Source of the DNA: Bidens hawaiensis | Lineage: Eukaryota; Streptophyta; Magnoliopsida; Asterales; Asteraceae | Reading direction: 5' to 3' | Assembly (NCBI GenBank): GCA_021521415.1 | Contig: JAIQDT010002063.1 | Location: forward strand, 186,001-250,000 | Length of the DNA stretch: 64,000 bases | Part shown: piece after piece, positions 28,380-39,839 of the stretch | Position numbering within the stretch: position 1 is the stretch's first letter | Layout of the letters: each line of letters opens with the position of its first letter | Position numbers and translations under genes: made by a program | The notes under the pieces: model-generated | Database searches by the model: none | What the model was told of the DNA's origin: nothing | Seen by the model: only the letters and a program-made list of their open reading frames with translations

Positions 28380-31001
28380 ATGTCGTCAATTAACATCTCA
28401 GAGTTAGTTAAGATGGAAGTAGAAGCAGGGTCAGCTACTAAGGCCCCAAAGTTGCTTAAAGGAACCGACTTCGTTGCTTGGAAGGATCGGTTCGAACAAT
28501 ATGTCAAGTACCAGGATGCGAAAATGTGGGTATGCATCCAGGATGGTTATATTCCACCAACTATGGAGTACGAAGGTCGTGATCAGATCAAAAAGTACAG
28601 CAAAATGGAAGAAGAAGAGAAAAAGATGTATGAGGCCGAGAGCAAGGCTCATGCTGCTATCACTATGGCTCTTCCACAAGAGATCCTTCATACTTTTAGA
28701 AAGTACAAGACAGCAAGAGAGCTTTGGGAAGCTATTGAGAACCGGTTTGAAGGAAATGTGAGAATCCGTGCTTCGAAGATCAAATTGCTCAAAACTCAAT
28801 TCTCGGTCTTCAAGTATCTGAAAAACGAATCACTTGATGATATCATCACCAGATATTATCATCTGATGACTGAACTCAGCAACTATTCAATTGCATACAA
28901 AGAAGATGAGATTGTTGAGAAGCTTCTTGATGCTCTCCCACCAAAATGGGAGATGTATACTGTGTTGATGAGAGAAGATAAAGACTTTGCTGACTATGAC
29001 CTTGAGACAGCAGTTAACAAGCTCCGAACCTTTGAGCTTAACATGGTTAGAAAGGAGACACCTACGGATCAGGTTCAAGATCCAGGTATGTATGGTTCTA
29101 AAGTCAACTCTAGTTCAGGTTCGAAGACTGAATCAGCTGCCTACTACTCGAAGGGAGAGTCGGGCGCCAACTCATCACATGAGGGGCATGTGTCAGTCAA
29201 CACGAATGGTGATGTTTGCTTTGTAGCAGGTGGATCTAGTGCTTCTAAACCGCAAGCAAGCAAGAGTAGTTGTTCTCCAAGTATTCCTAGCAACAACTAC
29301 TCTAAAATGCCTATGAGTGTCAAATATGCTGAAGAGCAGTTTGCTCTCTATGCTTCTTTTATTGCTTTCTATGAGAACTACATTCAGGGGAAGATTGTTG
29401 ATCCAGCTATGTTGGATGAAGACTATGACCAGATTGATGCTGATGATTTGGAAGAAATGGATCTGCAATGGCAGATGGCTATGATCGTGAGAAGAGTGAA
29501 ACGGTTTATGAAAAAGACCGGAAGAAAGTTTGTCGGTGGAAGGCCAGGGTTTGACAAGACGAAGGTAAGATGCTACAACTGTCAGCAAAACGGCCACTTT
29601 GCTAAGGAGTGCAGAAATGAGCGTGTAGAACGTGGTCAAGGCAAGTCTACACAGCATAATAGGGGTAGTAAAGATTATAGTGCCATGATTTCCAGAGAAG
29701 ATGGTGAATATAACTGGAACCTGCATTCTGAAGAAATCTTTGAACAGGCAAATTTGACGAATGTGGAAAATGAAGAAAGTGAGAAAGCTACTGGAGAAGA
29801 AAAAGCTTTCATGGCTGATGCTAAAGACCAGCTCTCCGAGGTATGTTCTAAACCTACTTGTTCTAAATGTGAAAACTTGTCTGAGCAATTAGCAACTATA
29901 ACTGATCAGTATGTTAGTTTGGATGCTGAGTTTAAAACTCTAAAAGAAGATCATCATTTTACAAAAGCAAGAGAAAATAGCTATAAAGTTAAAATAAAAG
30001 CTTGTGAAAAAGATATTAAAAGTCTAAAAGCAAAACTTGCTGAAAAAATTCAAGTGATTGATCTAAGCTATGAAGTTTTGGAAGAAAAAACCAAACTAAT
30101 AGCTGAAAGAGAAAAACAGATTGCTGATCACCAGGTGAAAGTGGTGGAACTGAATAGAAAACTTGAGCAGTTCAGAAATTCCTCTGCTATTCTTGATCAC
30201 CTTGTTAGTGATCAAGGTTCCTCAGTTAAGAGGGGAGGAATTGGTTATCATGAGGTCCCACCACCTTATAATCACAATTACACTTTTAATCCTAGTAATC
30301 AGAAATCTGTTGACTTTGAGGTTGTTCAGACAGTTCCAATTAAGGTAACTAGTAAAGAACCAGATGTTAGTAGAGGCGAAACAAGTCCGCCTGTGTCAAG
30401 TGTTAAAATTTCTGTTCCGAGTCCGGTCTCATCAGATTCGGATAAGTCATTCGAGTCGGGTAAGACAAAGGAGGAGGTTGTATTACCAAATAGTGGAGAG
30501 AAAGATAAAACAACTAAAAAGAGTTCTCCGCTAAACCCTTATGTCCCACCATATGTGAGACGAACGGGCGGTAGTACAGCCTCGACATCCAAAACAACTG
30601 TTGAAAAGAAAGTTGAGCATAGGTGTTGTTTTAGGTGTAATCAATTAGGGCACCTAGTTGTAGATTGCCCTCTGAAGCAGCGATTCAGAGGTGTGAGGCA
30701 TACCAAAACTGAGACTAAGCCTAATGGTAATTATAATACTGGTAAAAGTGAAAACCATTCAAAATTCAGAAATCAGACTAATTCAGGTTTTCAAAGAAAC
30801 CAATCTCAGTTTCACACTGCTGATAACCAAACAGTAAGTTATAATTCTTTCAATTCACAAAGGTTTGGAAGGCCTCACAATCAATCTACAAGGAGGTATA
30901 CTAATAGGACTTACAGGAATTATACAGAGACTAACTTTGGAAAGCCAAAGTTCGGGATGTATAGATCCAAGACCAATTGGTCTTGGGTCCCTAGATTCTA
31001 A
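28380..31001 (+). CDS. gag: Copia Gag with two CCHC zinc knuckles
   Basis: 873 residues from ATG 28380 to TAA 30999. A gag domain occupies roughly residues 10-240 (LKGTDFVAWKDRFEQYV, YKTARELWEAIENRFEGN, LLDALPPKWEMY). A canonical CX2CX4HX4C knuckle, CYNCQQNGHFAKEC, is at about 398-411. A long predicted coiled coil follows, about 500-605, then Ser/Pro-rich sequence. A second knuckle, CFRCNQLGHLVVDC, is at about 750-763, before a basic Arg/Asn/Tyr-rich tail. Gag would form the cytoplasmic virus-like particle and bind RNA. Two widely separated knuckles with a coiled coil between them make this much longer than typical Copia Gag. The downstream pol is in the same frame after the TAA. Confidence 0.92.
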   Translation: MSSINISELVKMEVEAGSATKAPKLLKGTDFVAWKDRFEQYVKYQDAKMWVCIQDGYIPPTMEYEGRDQIKKYSKMEEEEKKMYEAESKAHAAITMALPQEILHTFRKYKTARELWEAIENRFEGNVRIRASKIKLLKTQFSVFKYLKNESLDDIITRYYHLMTELSNYSIAYKEDEIVEKLLDALPPKWEMYTVLMREDKDFADYDLETAVNKLRTFELNMVRKETPTDQVQDPGMYGSKVNSSSGSKTESAAYYSKGESGANSSHEGHVSVNTNGDVCFVAGGSSASKPQASKSSCSPSIPSNNYSKMPMSVKYAEEQFALYASFIAFYENYIQGKIVDPAMLDEDYDQIDADDLEEMDLQWQMAMIVRRVKRFMKKTGRKFVGGRPGFDKTKVRCYNCQQNGHFAKECRNERVERGQGKSTQHNRGSKDYSAMISREDGEYNWNLHSEEIFEQANLTNVENEESEKATGEEKAFMADAKDQLSEVCSKPTCSKCENLSEQLATITDQYVSLDAEFKTLKEDHHFTKARENSYKVKIKACEKDIKSLKAKLAEKIQVIDLSYEVLEEKTKLIAEREKQIADHQVKVVELNRKLEQFRNSSAILDHLVSDQGSSVKRGGIGYHEVPPPYNHNYTFNPSNQKSVDFEVVQTVPIKVTSKEPDVSRGETSPPVSSVKISVPSPVSSDSDKSFESGKTKEEVVLPNSGEKDKTTKKSSPLNPYVPPYVRRTGGSTASTSKTTVEKKVEHRCCFRCNQLGHLVVDCPLKQRFRGVRHTKTETKPNGNYNTGKSENHSKFRNQTNSGFQRNQSQFHTADNQTVSYNSFNSQRFGRPHNQSTRRYTNRTYRNYTETNFGKPKFGMYRSKTNWSWVPRF

Positions 31002-34000
31002 TCTTTTGCTTTAATCGTGCAGGAACAGTTGAACAGGGCTGCCAATAATCTTTGGGTTGTGGATAGCGGCTGTTCCCGGCACATGACGGGTAACAAAATC
31101 TTGTTACACGATTTGAAACCTGTTCAAGGAGGGAGAGTGAGCTTTGCTGGAGAAAGTGGAGGCAAGATTACATGAATGGGAACGGTGTCTAATGGAAAGA
31201 TGACTCTAGAGAAAGTAAACTTTGTCGAAGAATTGAAGCACAATCTGCTGAGTGTGTCGCAGATCTGTGATAAGGAGTACACCGTACATTTTACAAAGAA
31301 TGAGGCGATTGTGTTGCATCCTGGTTTTCAGATACCAGAGGAGTGGATTGTGATGAAGGCTCCACGTGAGAGGAATACGTATATTATGGATATGAGGTCG
31401 ACTGAAATGGCCACGGAAGAATCATGCCTTATGACAAAAGCGAGCGAATCGGAGTCCGAATTGTGGCATAGGAGAATGGGGCACATTCATCTTCGGAAGA
31501 TGAACCACATTGTCAAGAATGGACTTGTGCTGGGCGTTCCCTTGAAAAGTTTCAACTTTGAAGACAAATGTCTAGCGTGCAAGAAGGGAAAGCAGCACAA
31601 GAAATCCCATCACACCAAGAAGGTCAATTCTATTGTCAGTACTCTAGAATTGCTTCACATAGATCTCTTCGGTCCCGTGAATGCAAAAAGTCTAGGAGGT
31701 ACTTCTTATTGCTTAGTGATCACTGATGATTACTCACGATATTCGTGGGTATATTTCCTGAAATCAAAAGATGAAACGGCTCAGATGGTGAAGAATTTGA
31801 TTACCAAAGTTGAGAACGTTATGGATAAAAGGGTTAAGTTCATCAGGAGTGACAATGGAACGGAGTTCAAGAATTTTGAAATGGAGATCTTCTGCCTTCA
31901 GAAAGGGATTGAGCACCAGTACAGCGCTCCGTATACTCCGCAACAGAATGGAGTGGCTGAGAGGAAGAATAGAACGTTAATTGAAGGAGCCAGAACTATG
32001 CTGGCTGATTCGAAGCTTCCTGTGGTGTTCTGGGCTGAAGCTGTTGCTACAGCCTGTTATATCCTGAATAGAGTCTTGACTGTTAAAAGACTTAATAAAA
32101 CATGTTATGAGCTTATGCATGGGAGGAAGCCCAACTTGAGTGGTCTTGAACCATTCGGGTCCCCTTGTTCGATTTTAAAAACAAATTCTAAATTTGGTGA
32201 AGTAGCCGATGAAGGAATCTTAGTCGGTTATGTTGTTGGGACTCCCAACAGACGTGTCTTTAATACATCGACCGGCAAGGTTGAGGTGGTGTGTAACACC
32301 GATATCACAAGTTACAAACCGCCAAAACCAAGCAACGGACCTGCTGAGTTTTTCGACTATGATAGACTTTTTAAGTCTTTTAACATACCTTATTTGGATA
32401 GTGCAGAAGTAGAAGAAAGAGTTGCTACGAAGATGATCCTTGATGAGGAAGAAAATCTAGTGCAAAGACAGCTGTTTGATAAATGTCAACCTTCCTCATC
32501 AAATGCTATCGATACCCCTGCTGCCTCTCCTGAAGAAGAATTTTTCAATCCGTTTCACTCTCAGCAAGGAACAACCAATGACGAGCTCTCTTCTAACTTG
32601 GAAGACAATTTGCATGTCGGTTCGGTTCCGACCACGAGAATTCATAAAGATCACCCTTTGGAGAATGTGATTGGTGATGTGTCCTCCGGTGTACAAACAA
32701 GACGTAGCTTGAATGAGCACACCTGTGTTTACACAAGCATTAAGGAGACAGGCATAATCAACGAATGCTTGTACACCTGCTTTATCAGCCAGATTGAACC
32801 AAAGAATTATCAAATGGCTCTAAAGGACAGCTCGTGGGTCGAAGCCATGCAAGAAGAGCTGGCTCAGTTCAAGAAAATGGAAGTTTGGACTTTGGTTGAA
32901 AAACCAAAGAATGTGCATGCGATAGGCACAAAATGGGTTTTTAAGTGCAAGAGAGATGAGAAAGGGATTATTATAAGAAACAAGGCGAGGCTAGTCGTTA
33001 AAGGTTTTAATCAACAAGAGGGGATTGATTATAATGAAGTGTTCGCTCCTGTGGCAAGATTGGAAGCCATTAGATTGTTTTTGGCATTTGCTGCTTATAA
33101 GAAGATGAAGGTATTTCAGTTAGACGTGAAAAGTGCGTTCCTAAATGGGAAAGTTGATGAGGTTGTGTACGTTGAGCAACCTCCGGGTTTTCCTGACCCA
33201 GACTTTCCAGACCACGTGTACAAGTTAAGCAAGGCGTTGTATGGACTACATCAGGCACCTCGTGCCTGGTACTCAACCTTATCAGATTACTTGCTTGAAA
33301 ATGGGTTTGAAAGAGGGAAGATAGATAGCACGTTGTTCTTCAAGAGAGAAGGAAGCGACTTCCTGCTGGTGCAAGTCTACGTGGATGACATTATCTTTGC
33401 TGCATCAAAAGTCTCCATGTGTCAGGAGTTTGAGGCCGCCATGAAGAAAAGGTTTGAAATGAGTGCTATGGGTGAACTAACTTTCTTTTTAGGATTGCAG
33501 GTTGATCAGAAGAAGGATGGGATGTTCATTCATCAGACCAAGTATGTCCATGATGTGCTCAAACGCTTCAAGATGGATGACAGCACTCCATTCGATACTC
33601 CAATCTGCGTCAACCATAAATTGGGTGCTGAGACAGACAATGACGCAGATGTGGACCCAACTCAGTATCGGGCTATTATAGGTTCTTTAATGTACTTAAC
33701 TGCTTCTAGGCCTGATATTATGTTTGCAGTTTGTCTTTGTGCTCGTTTTCAGGCAAACCCAAAGGAATCTCACATGAAGGGTGTGAAGAGGATCTTGCGA
33801 TATCTCAAAGGCAAACCTAAGCTGGGGTTATGGTAAACGAAGGGAGGAGACTTGGAGTTGGTAGCTTACACAGATTCTGATTATGGAGGGTGCAATCAGA
33901 TTCGGAAGTCAACTACTGAAGGATGTCAGTTTCTAGGAGGCAGATTAGTGTCCTGGCAATGCAAGAAGCAGACATCAGTCGCCATTTCAACATGTGAGGC

Positions 34001-34325
34001 AGAATACACGGCAGCATCCAACTGCTGCTCCCAGGTTCTGTGGATTCAACAACAGTTACGCGACTATGGTCTGAATTTCTCACTTACTCCAATTTGTATT
34101 GATAACACTGCTGCGATCTCAGTAACTAATAATCCCGTAAAGCACAGTAAAACTAAACATATTGACATACGTCATCATTTTATACGGGATTGTGCTGAGA
34201 AGAAACTGATTGTGCTTGAAAAGGTGGATACGCTTGATAATTTCGCTGATTTATATACTAAAGCGTTTGACAAATCAAGATTTCAAAACCTTGTTGAGTT
34301 GAATGGGATGATCAATCCCGAGTAA
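31002..34325 (+). pseudogene. pol: Copia Pol: protease, integrase, reverse transcriptase, RNase H (interrupted by stops)
   Basis: This continues in the gag frame after the TAA at 30999-31001. The protease has the DSG motif at 31062-31070. The GAG-pre-integrase zinc finger (HRRMGH...CLACKKGKQ) and integrase core ([23 protein letters not shown]) follow. RT has [21 protein letters not shown] and YVDD at 33378-33389. RNase H has YTDSDYGGC, CEAEYTAAS and the KTKHIDIRHHFIRD tail, ending at 34325. Two further stops interrupt the frame without shifting it: TGA at 31173-31175 just after the protease core, and TAA at 33834-33836 between RT and RNase H. Translation from an internal ATG (31176) would give integrase-RT only. 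This copy cannot make a full polyprotein. Confidence 0.93.
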
Positions 34326-36375
34326 CCATGCTTTTTGTGCATATATATATAAAAAAAAATGTCACTATCGCTTAAAATTATGTCGGTTACCTCAGTTTGA
34401 AGGACATATCCTCGGATATGTTTGGTCCTCATTTTCTACTTGTAGAGTTTGAGGGTTGCCATTAACCAGATGACTGAATGTGACCGGGGCGGTTTATGAT
34501 GTGTTTTTATTCTTTCGCTGAAAATTAGTCGTTCATACTTAGTTAGAAGGACACATACTTGTATGTGGTCGGTCCAGCGGATCCATTGGATCCTCAGGAT
34601 AACCGTTTACCTGAAGACTTTGAACTGATCGGGGCGATTGAAATCAAAAAAAATTTTTTTTTAGGGAAATGAAATTATTTTTCAAGTCTACTACTTCGTA
34701 AGAAGTTCTGTTACTATGTTTTAACAGAAAATTGATCCAACCTTGGAAAATGATAGATTTACTGATTCTGTGTGCTTAACTAGTGAAGTTATTAGGCTTA
34801 AAAGGCTTTAGAACAGTCATTGTATGTCATGGTAGCTTTTTATGGTGCGTAAAAGTAGAAGTGATACTAACTAAATCTACTTGATTTTATGTGGAAACTT
34901 CTTAAGAGTTCTGCATGTCTTCATATATATCTTTCCGAATGATAGGCAGAAAAGCGATTACCCAGTCATACACGAGCCTGTTAGTGTTCTGATTCCCGTG
35001 AAGAAAGCGTGTCAAGAGACTGCAGTGATCCAGATTCGGGACTTGCAGTTGTTCTCTTTGTGTTTGATAAAAAAAAAAAATTTATAAGTCATTGAGACAT
35101 TCTTTAACTTGAAATGTCAATCATGATGTAAGAAAGAGAACGGGAAGCAGAGTCTAAAGATCGAAGAATACTTACAACTTAATCAGACACTACGGGTCGA
35201 AGTCAATTCGGGGTGACTTGGGGAAAGCCAAATACGCTTTGAGAATATATAGGAGGCATCATAATCTCTGAGTTGTTGCCCACTTAATTTTTGAGCTTAA
35301 TTGAACTTAACTCGTATCACAGAAACGATGAAAACCATCTTAAGTTATTTACCTGCCTACAACCTGTTTCTTTATGTCATAATACAGCTAAACACGGATC
35401 TATGTGACAGTCACGTAATTAGTATGATTTCTGTTCGGATCTTTTCTAAAACGTAGTAGTCCCTGTCAAGACTGAAATTTGATCCCTTGTACTTTAATTT
35501 TTAAAAGTTTTTCCTATTTATGTAGTTGTTGATTTTATACTTGGTTACTTAGTCTTGATCGTGTCATGTAACTCTTTAAGGAAGTTTTAAAACTTAATTG
35601 CAAATTGTTCAAATTATAGGGGTTGATTTTGTAAAATTTGATATATCGGCGAACTTGTGAATAACTTCCCCCTAGGCGAAGTTATCCACAACTTCGCCTG
35701 TATAACTCCGCTCCTATATAAAGGAATTTTTAAGGTCAAACAGTTTATTATTTTCTGGTTTCAGCGAACTTATCCTCACGATTAACCTCGGCGAACTTAT
35801 CGATAAAATTTTCGAATCCTTCTTCTTTTTTTCTTTCTCAGTTTCGATTATCGATTCACGGTATGTGGTGTCGGTACTTCGTGTTATCTGTTCATTCTTG
35901 TTTATCGACGGTCGTTTCGATCTCTGTCGTGACCTCGGTCGGTCGGACCTTAAAACCGATTTCAAACATTGTTTTTACGTGGTCATGAACAAACTAATCG
36001 TCCAAAGGTTCTTAAAATCTTGCGTTTTTGAGTCCTCGATCTCCAAAATCGCCAACTGCACGTCGTTCGAATCGTCTTATTGTCGTCGATTCAGATTCAG
36101 GCGAACTTACAGTTTGGGCGAAGTTATCCGTAACTTCGCCTGAGGTTTAACTTCGCCTGAGGCGATGTTGTGGTGAGGCGAAGTTATCATTAACTTCGCC
36201 TGGACCTTTTTACTTATTAGTTATTAGACGAACTTAAAGATGAAGCGAAGTTGTTCCCAACTTCGCCCCACCTTTAACTTCGCCTATACAGATTTTATCA
36301 CAACTTCGCTCATGGTAACAAGCGAACTTGTGTTATGCTTTAACGTTTATCTAACTTGGTTCGTTTGTTGCAGAT
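34326..36375 (+). other. Copia spacer between pol and third ORF
   Basis: About 2 kb without a convincing gene. The first 1.3 kb is AT-rich with repeated GAAGGACA(C/T)AT motifs near 34400-34560. The last 0.7 kb (35640-36330) is packed with GCGAAGTT (four), AACTTCGC (seven) and GCGAACTT (about five) motifs, including hairpin pairs at 35674-35699, 36117-36141 and 36176-36201. The sequence just before the next ORF, TTTGTTGCAG at 36364-36373, looks like a 3' splice site two bases before its ATG. Confidence 0.7.
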
Positions 36376-39339
36376 ATGGCTGCTGTTGCTGGTGCTGGAG
36401 GTGCTGGTGGCGATGATGGAGGAGATAATGAGAGACAATTCTTTCCGGGTCATAACATGTATATCACACTTGACCCAGACGCGAGTGGAGTAGATGATTT
36501 CCGCGAAATCATCACATTCCTGCTACGCTCGCGGATATTCCACGCCATTACGACAACTCTGCCGATTTCCTTGCCCAACATTGAGGATTTCTGGCAGACG
36601 GTGGAATATGACTGCCGCGTCGACCCCCCGGTGATGCGTGCAACGGTAAATGGTCAGGATGTTCAGTTCTCGTCTGAACAAATCCAGGTGGCTTTGCAAT
36701 TTGGAGAGGAGACGAGGGACGACCCGACAGAGTTTGTTGCTCCGTTCCGTGATGGAGCATTTCTACGAATGGGATATTCTGGTCCCTTGGGGGATACACA
36801 AAGAAGGAAAGGTTTCTTGCTCGATCAGTGGCGCTTCCTCATGCACGTAATGATTGTCTGCATGTCAGGGAGGAAGGCGGGCACTGACGGGATGGGCGCG
36901 ACCTTGCAGTCGGCGATGACTGCTCTGACTTATAACAAGCGTTACAGCTTGAGTCAGATGGTCTTCTATGAGATTGATCGACAGCGAAGGGCGATGGGGC
37001 GTGAGAGATTCATCATGTATCCAAGATTTCTCCAAATGATCTTGAATCATGTTGCTCCCACGTTGCCTCAACGTCGCCCTATCAGATACGTGGAGAGTGT
37101 GAACAAGCGTATCTTTGCTCAATGTAGAACTTCGAGTGCTAGAAGCAAGCCTGAACTGCGTCCTAGGCATACTCCACTGTTTGGGTATTTAATCAACCCG
37201 GAGTATGTTCCTGCTAATGGGGACGAGTTTAGAGATCCTCAAACACAACAGGCGGGAGCACCAACAGGCGGGAGCACCTCAAGCTGTACCTGCTGCGCCT
37301 GTTGTGTCAGCTGAAGAAGAGGTAGACCTTGACGCTGCTTTTGGCGGCCAAGGATTTTTTGACATGGACCGAGTTGATCTTCAAGAAAATATACAGGTCT
37401 CGGTTCCACAGAGTACGGGAGTAAATGTTACTAGAGCAGCTACGACGGTGGATGACTCAGATTTTGATGATGTAATGGATGAGGCAAGACGTATGATGGT
37501 GACTCAAGAGAGGACGTATGGGAAGAGAAAGAGGACAGATGACGACAGTGAGTCAGAAGAAGAAGAAGACATTCATATGTTGATCAGACGTTCAAGAAGG
37601 GACAGGACAGGTGCAGGTAGGGGAGCTGGTGAGAGCTCTAGAGTCATACGTTTCGCTCCGCCCGCACTGTCCGGTATGTCAATTGTCCCTACACCATTAC
37701 AGGTCACAAGGCCAAGCGCCACGGACGTTCCCGTGGTGGCTACATCATCATCTGTTGGCCTCCCATCCATCACACTCCAACTGACGACTCCAGATATTGT
37801 ATCGTTGCCGCCTCCAACGCTTACTCCGTCGGAGGTTGTTGCACAGGTTATTGAGTCGACAGTGGTTCACACTGCAGGGTTGTCGGTCACGATACCACCT
37901 GCGGTTACGTCCACAGCTACTTCTGATGTCCCGGTTTCATTCGAAATCCCTCCTCAGTATACTCAAGCCATATCTCACATGAGGTTCGATTTCGATGCAA
38001 CCCTATCAGACTCGGAAAGAATAGCTGCACTAGAGCGGGTCGTGGCAGAGCAATCTAGGATATATCTTATCCAGACCCAGGCTATGCAGCGCCTAGTAGC
38101 AGAAAATCAACTACAGTCGTCCCTCCTGGTTGAACATGGAAAAATTATAGATGCTATGAAGGAGTTCTTGGCATCTCAGGGGAGACGAGCTGTAAAGGCG
38201 ACGAGCTCAGGACAAAGAAGAAGAATGACAGAGACGATGATCCCAATGCATCGAAAGGTGCAGGTGGTGAGTTGCCAAGAACTACTCAAGCTCTTGGGAC
38301 AACCACAGCTCAGGGGGAGTCTGCAGGTGCAGCTGGCGGTTCTGGTGGTGATGAGGTGGTGATGGTAGATGAAGAGGAGATGGGAGATGATGTGATCGAT
38401 GCCTTGAAGGAGTTGGATGATGATATGTTAGATGTTGATGATGTGTGTGATGATGATGTGCTGCCATTAGAAGAAATTGAGAAGATTGGTGCACAGATAG
38501 TGATAGAAGATGATGTTGAAGAAGGTGAAATTGTAGAGGAGAATGTTGAACACGAGCTTCCAACCGTTGAGAAGTCGAATGTATGTGAAGATACAGTAGT
38601 TGATGATACAGAATGGGAGGAGCAGCCTAGATGGAAGGAAGGCTATGCTCATTGGTTTATCAAAACGAAGAAGCCAGTGGTACCTACAATGTTCAAGAAA
38701 AGTTATAATATTAAAGGGTACGCTGAGTCAAAGAAAGGCATTATCTGTTGGTTATATGATGAACAGCTAAAAGGGTTCGTGGTGAAAAGATATGATGGGA
38801 TCCAATACTTTAAGAGGATGTTGAGATCTCTAAATACCTTACCTGAGTGTGAGGTAAAGGATTTGGCCAGACTGGGGTTGATTAATAGAAGTGATGATAA
38901 TATGGCCAGAGTTATTGGGAAGATAGTATGGAAAGAAAGTATTAAAGAGAAAAAGTTTGAGTTGTTAAAACCACAGAAAGGGAAATTAGTTGAAGATACT
39001 GAAAGAGGAATGAGAGCAGATGGCAAACCTTGGATGGTGATGAAATATAAGCCGATTCGGTGTTTGAAAGAGGTTCCAATGAAGACTATGCCTCAAGATG
39101 TGCTGAAAGATCTGAAATGGTGGTATGTGGATTGCCAGACTGCTGAAGCCGTGATGGAAGACGAAGACGAACAAGAAGTGCTAAGAGTGTATGATCCGAT
39201 GCATCTTGTTAATTTATCTAAAGCTGATCTGCAGGTGTTAAACGAGAAGAAGATATTCTATATTCCTGCTTGGAAAGGCGAAGCGAGGAAATATCAGCGA
39301 GTAGTCACGGTCTGTGTAAGAGAGGGAGTGCATGCATGA
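36376..39339 (+). pseudogene. Copia third ORF (accessory protein in the env position), frameshifted twice
   Basis: A long coding region now lies in three frames: 36376-about 37260, about 37262-38200 and about 38210-39339. The N-terminal part (HNMYITLDPDASGVDDFREI, IEDFWQTVEYDCRVDPP, QIQVALQFG) resembles a protein encoded after pol in many Asteraceae Copia elements. The middle is Ser/Thr/Pro-rich with a coiled-coil-like segment. The C-terminal part is acidic, then basic (KEGYAHWFIKTKKPVVPTMF). No transmembrane segment or signal peptide is apparent, so an envelope role is not supported. The first break is a 16-bp tandem duplication (37246-37277). The second is a small indel in an AAGAAGAAG tract near 38215. 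The function of this family is unknown to me. Confidence 0.75.
37246..37277 (+). repeat. 16-bp tandem duplication causing a frameshift
   Basis: CAACAGGCGGGAGCAC is present twice in a row (37246-37261 and 37262-37277). The frame before the first copy and the frame after the second copy join if only one copy is counted, which identifies the duplication as the lesion. Confidence 0.93.
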
Positions 39340-39384
39340 AGATTACAAGACAAGTGCTTAAAGATAAAGATATGAAGCTACTGC

Positions 39385-39396
39385 CAAGGGGGAGTC
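39385..39396 (+). other. Copia polypurine tract
   Basis: AAGGGGGAGTC directly precedes the 3' LTR, the expected site for plus-strand priming. Confidence 0.8.
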
Positions 39397-39839
39397 TGTT
39401 GGTGCATAATGTCAGTAGTTCATAGTCTAGTGTCTGTAATCCAGTCTGTAATGTTAATTGTGTTTAGTTTATGTTTAAGCAAAGTTACTGATAAGTTCGC
39501 TTATCAGGCGAACTTGTTAGTCAAGCGAAGTTAGCAACAACTTCGCCTGAACATATCAGGCGAAGTTGTCGTGTATTTATACGCTAGGTCACGGCTTGTT
39601 TAGAGTTGTTGAAGGTAATCGTATACAGACGTGTGTGAGTCGAGAGACGTGAGAACCAGAGAGTATTGAGTCTGTATTCAGTGATTATATCACGTGTTTC
39701 GGTTATAATATAACGTGTGTTCGTTTATTCGTATCGTGTGTTTGTTTGATATGTGTTCTACGCTCGTAACAACCTACGCAGGGATTCCGCACCTGTGTAG
39801 ATTGAGATATCCCGTGCAGATCCATCCAGGGAACCTACA
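39397..39839 (+). repeat. Copia 3' LTR
   Basis: This is 443 bp. It includes the 35-bp segment missing from the 5' LTR (about 39530-39564), which itself contains an inverted GCGAAGTT/AACTTCGC pair. It is followed by AAATC at 39840-39844. Confidence 0.93.

Larger units (their letters stand above)
27498..39839 (+). mobile_element. Copia LTR retrotransposon, 12.3 kb, with third ORF (SIRE/Maximus-like layout)
   Basis: It is bounded by LTRs starting TGTTGGTG and ending CCTACA, with the 5-bp duplication AAATC on both sides (27493-27497 and 39840-39844). The order is 5' LTR, primer-binding site, leader, gag, protease-integrase-RT-RNase H (the Copia order), long spacer, third ORF, purine-rich tract and 3' LTR. 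Integrase before RT and YVDD in RT identify Copia. Length, long gag and an extra ORF after pol match SIRE/Maximus-type elements, although the LTRs are short for that lineage. About eight substitutions over 408 aligned LTR bases suggest a fairly young insertion. In-frame stops and frame changes make this copy non-autonomous. Confidence 0.95.

Noticed and set aside
36376..39339. Envelope gene in the Copia element
   Set aside because: No signal peptide, fusion peptide or transmembrane segment is visible; position alone does not make it an envelope.
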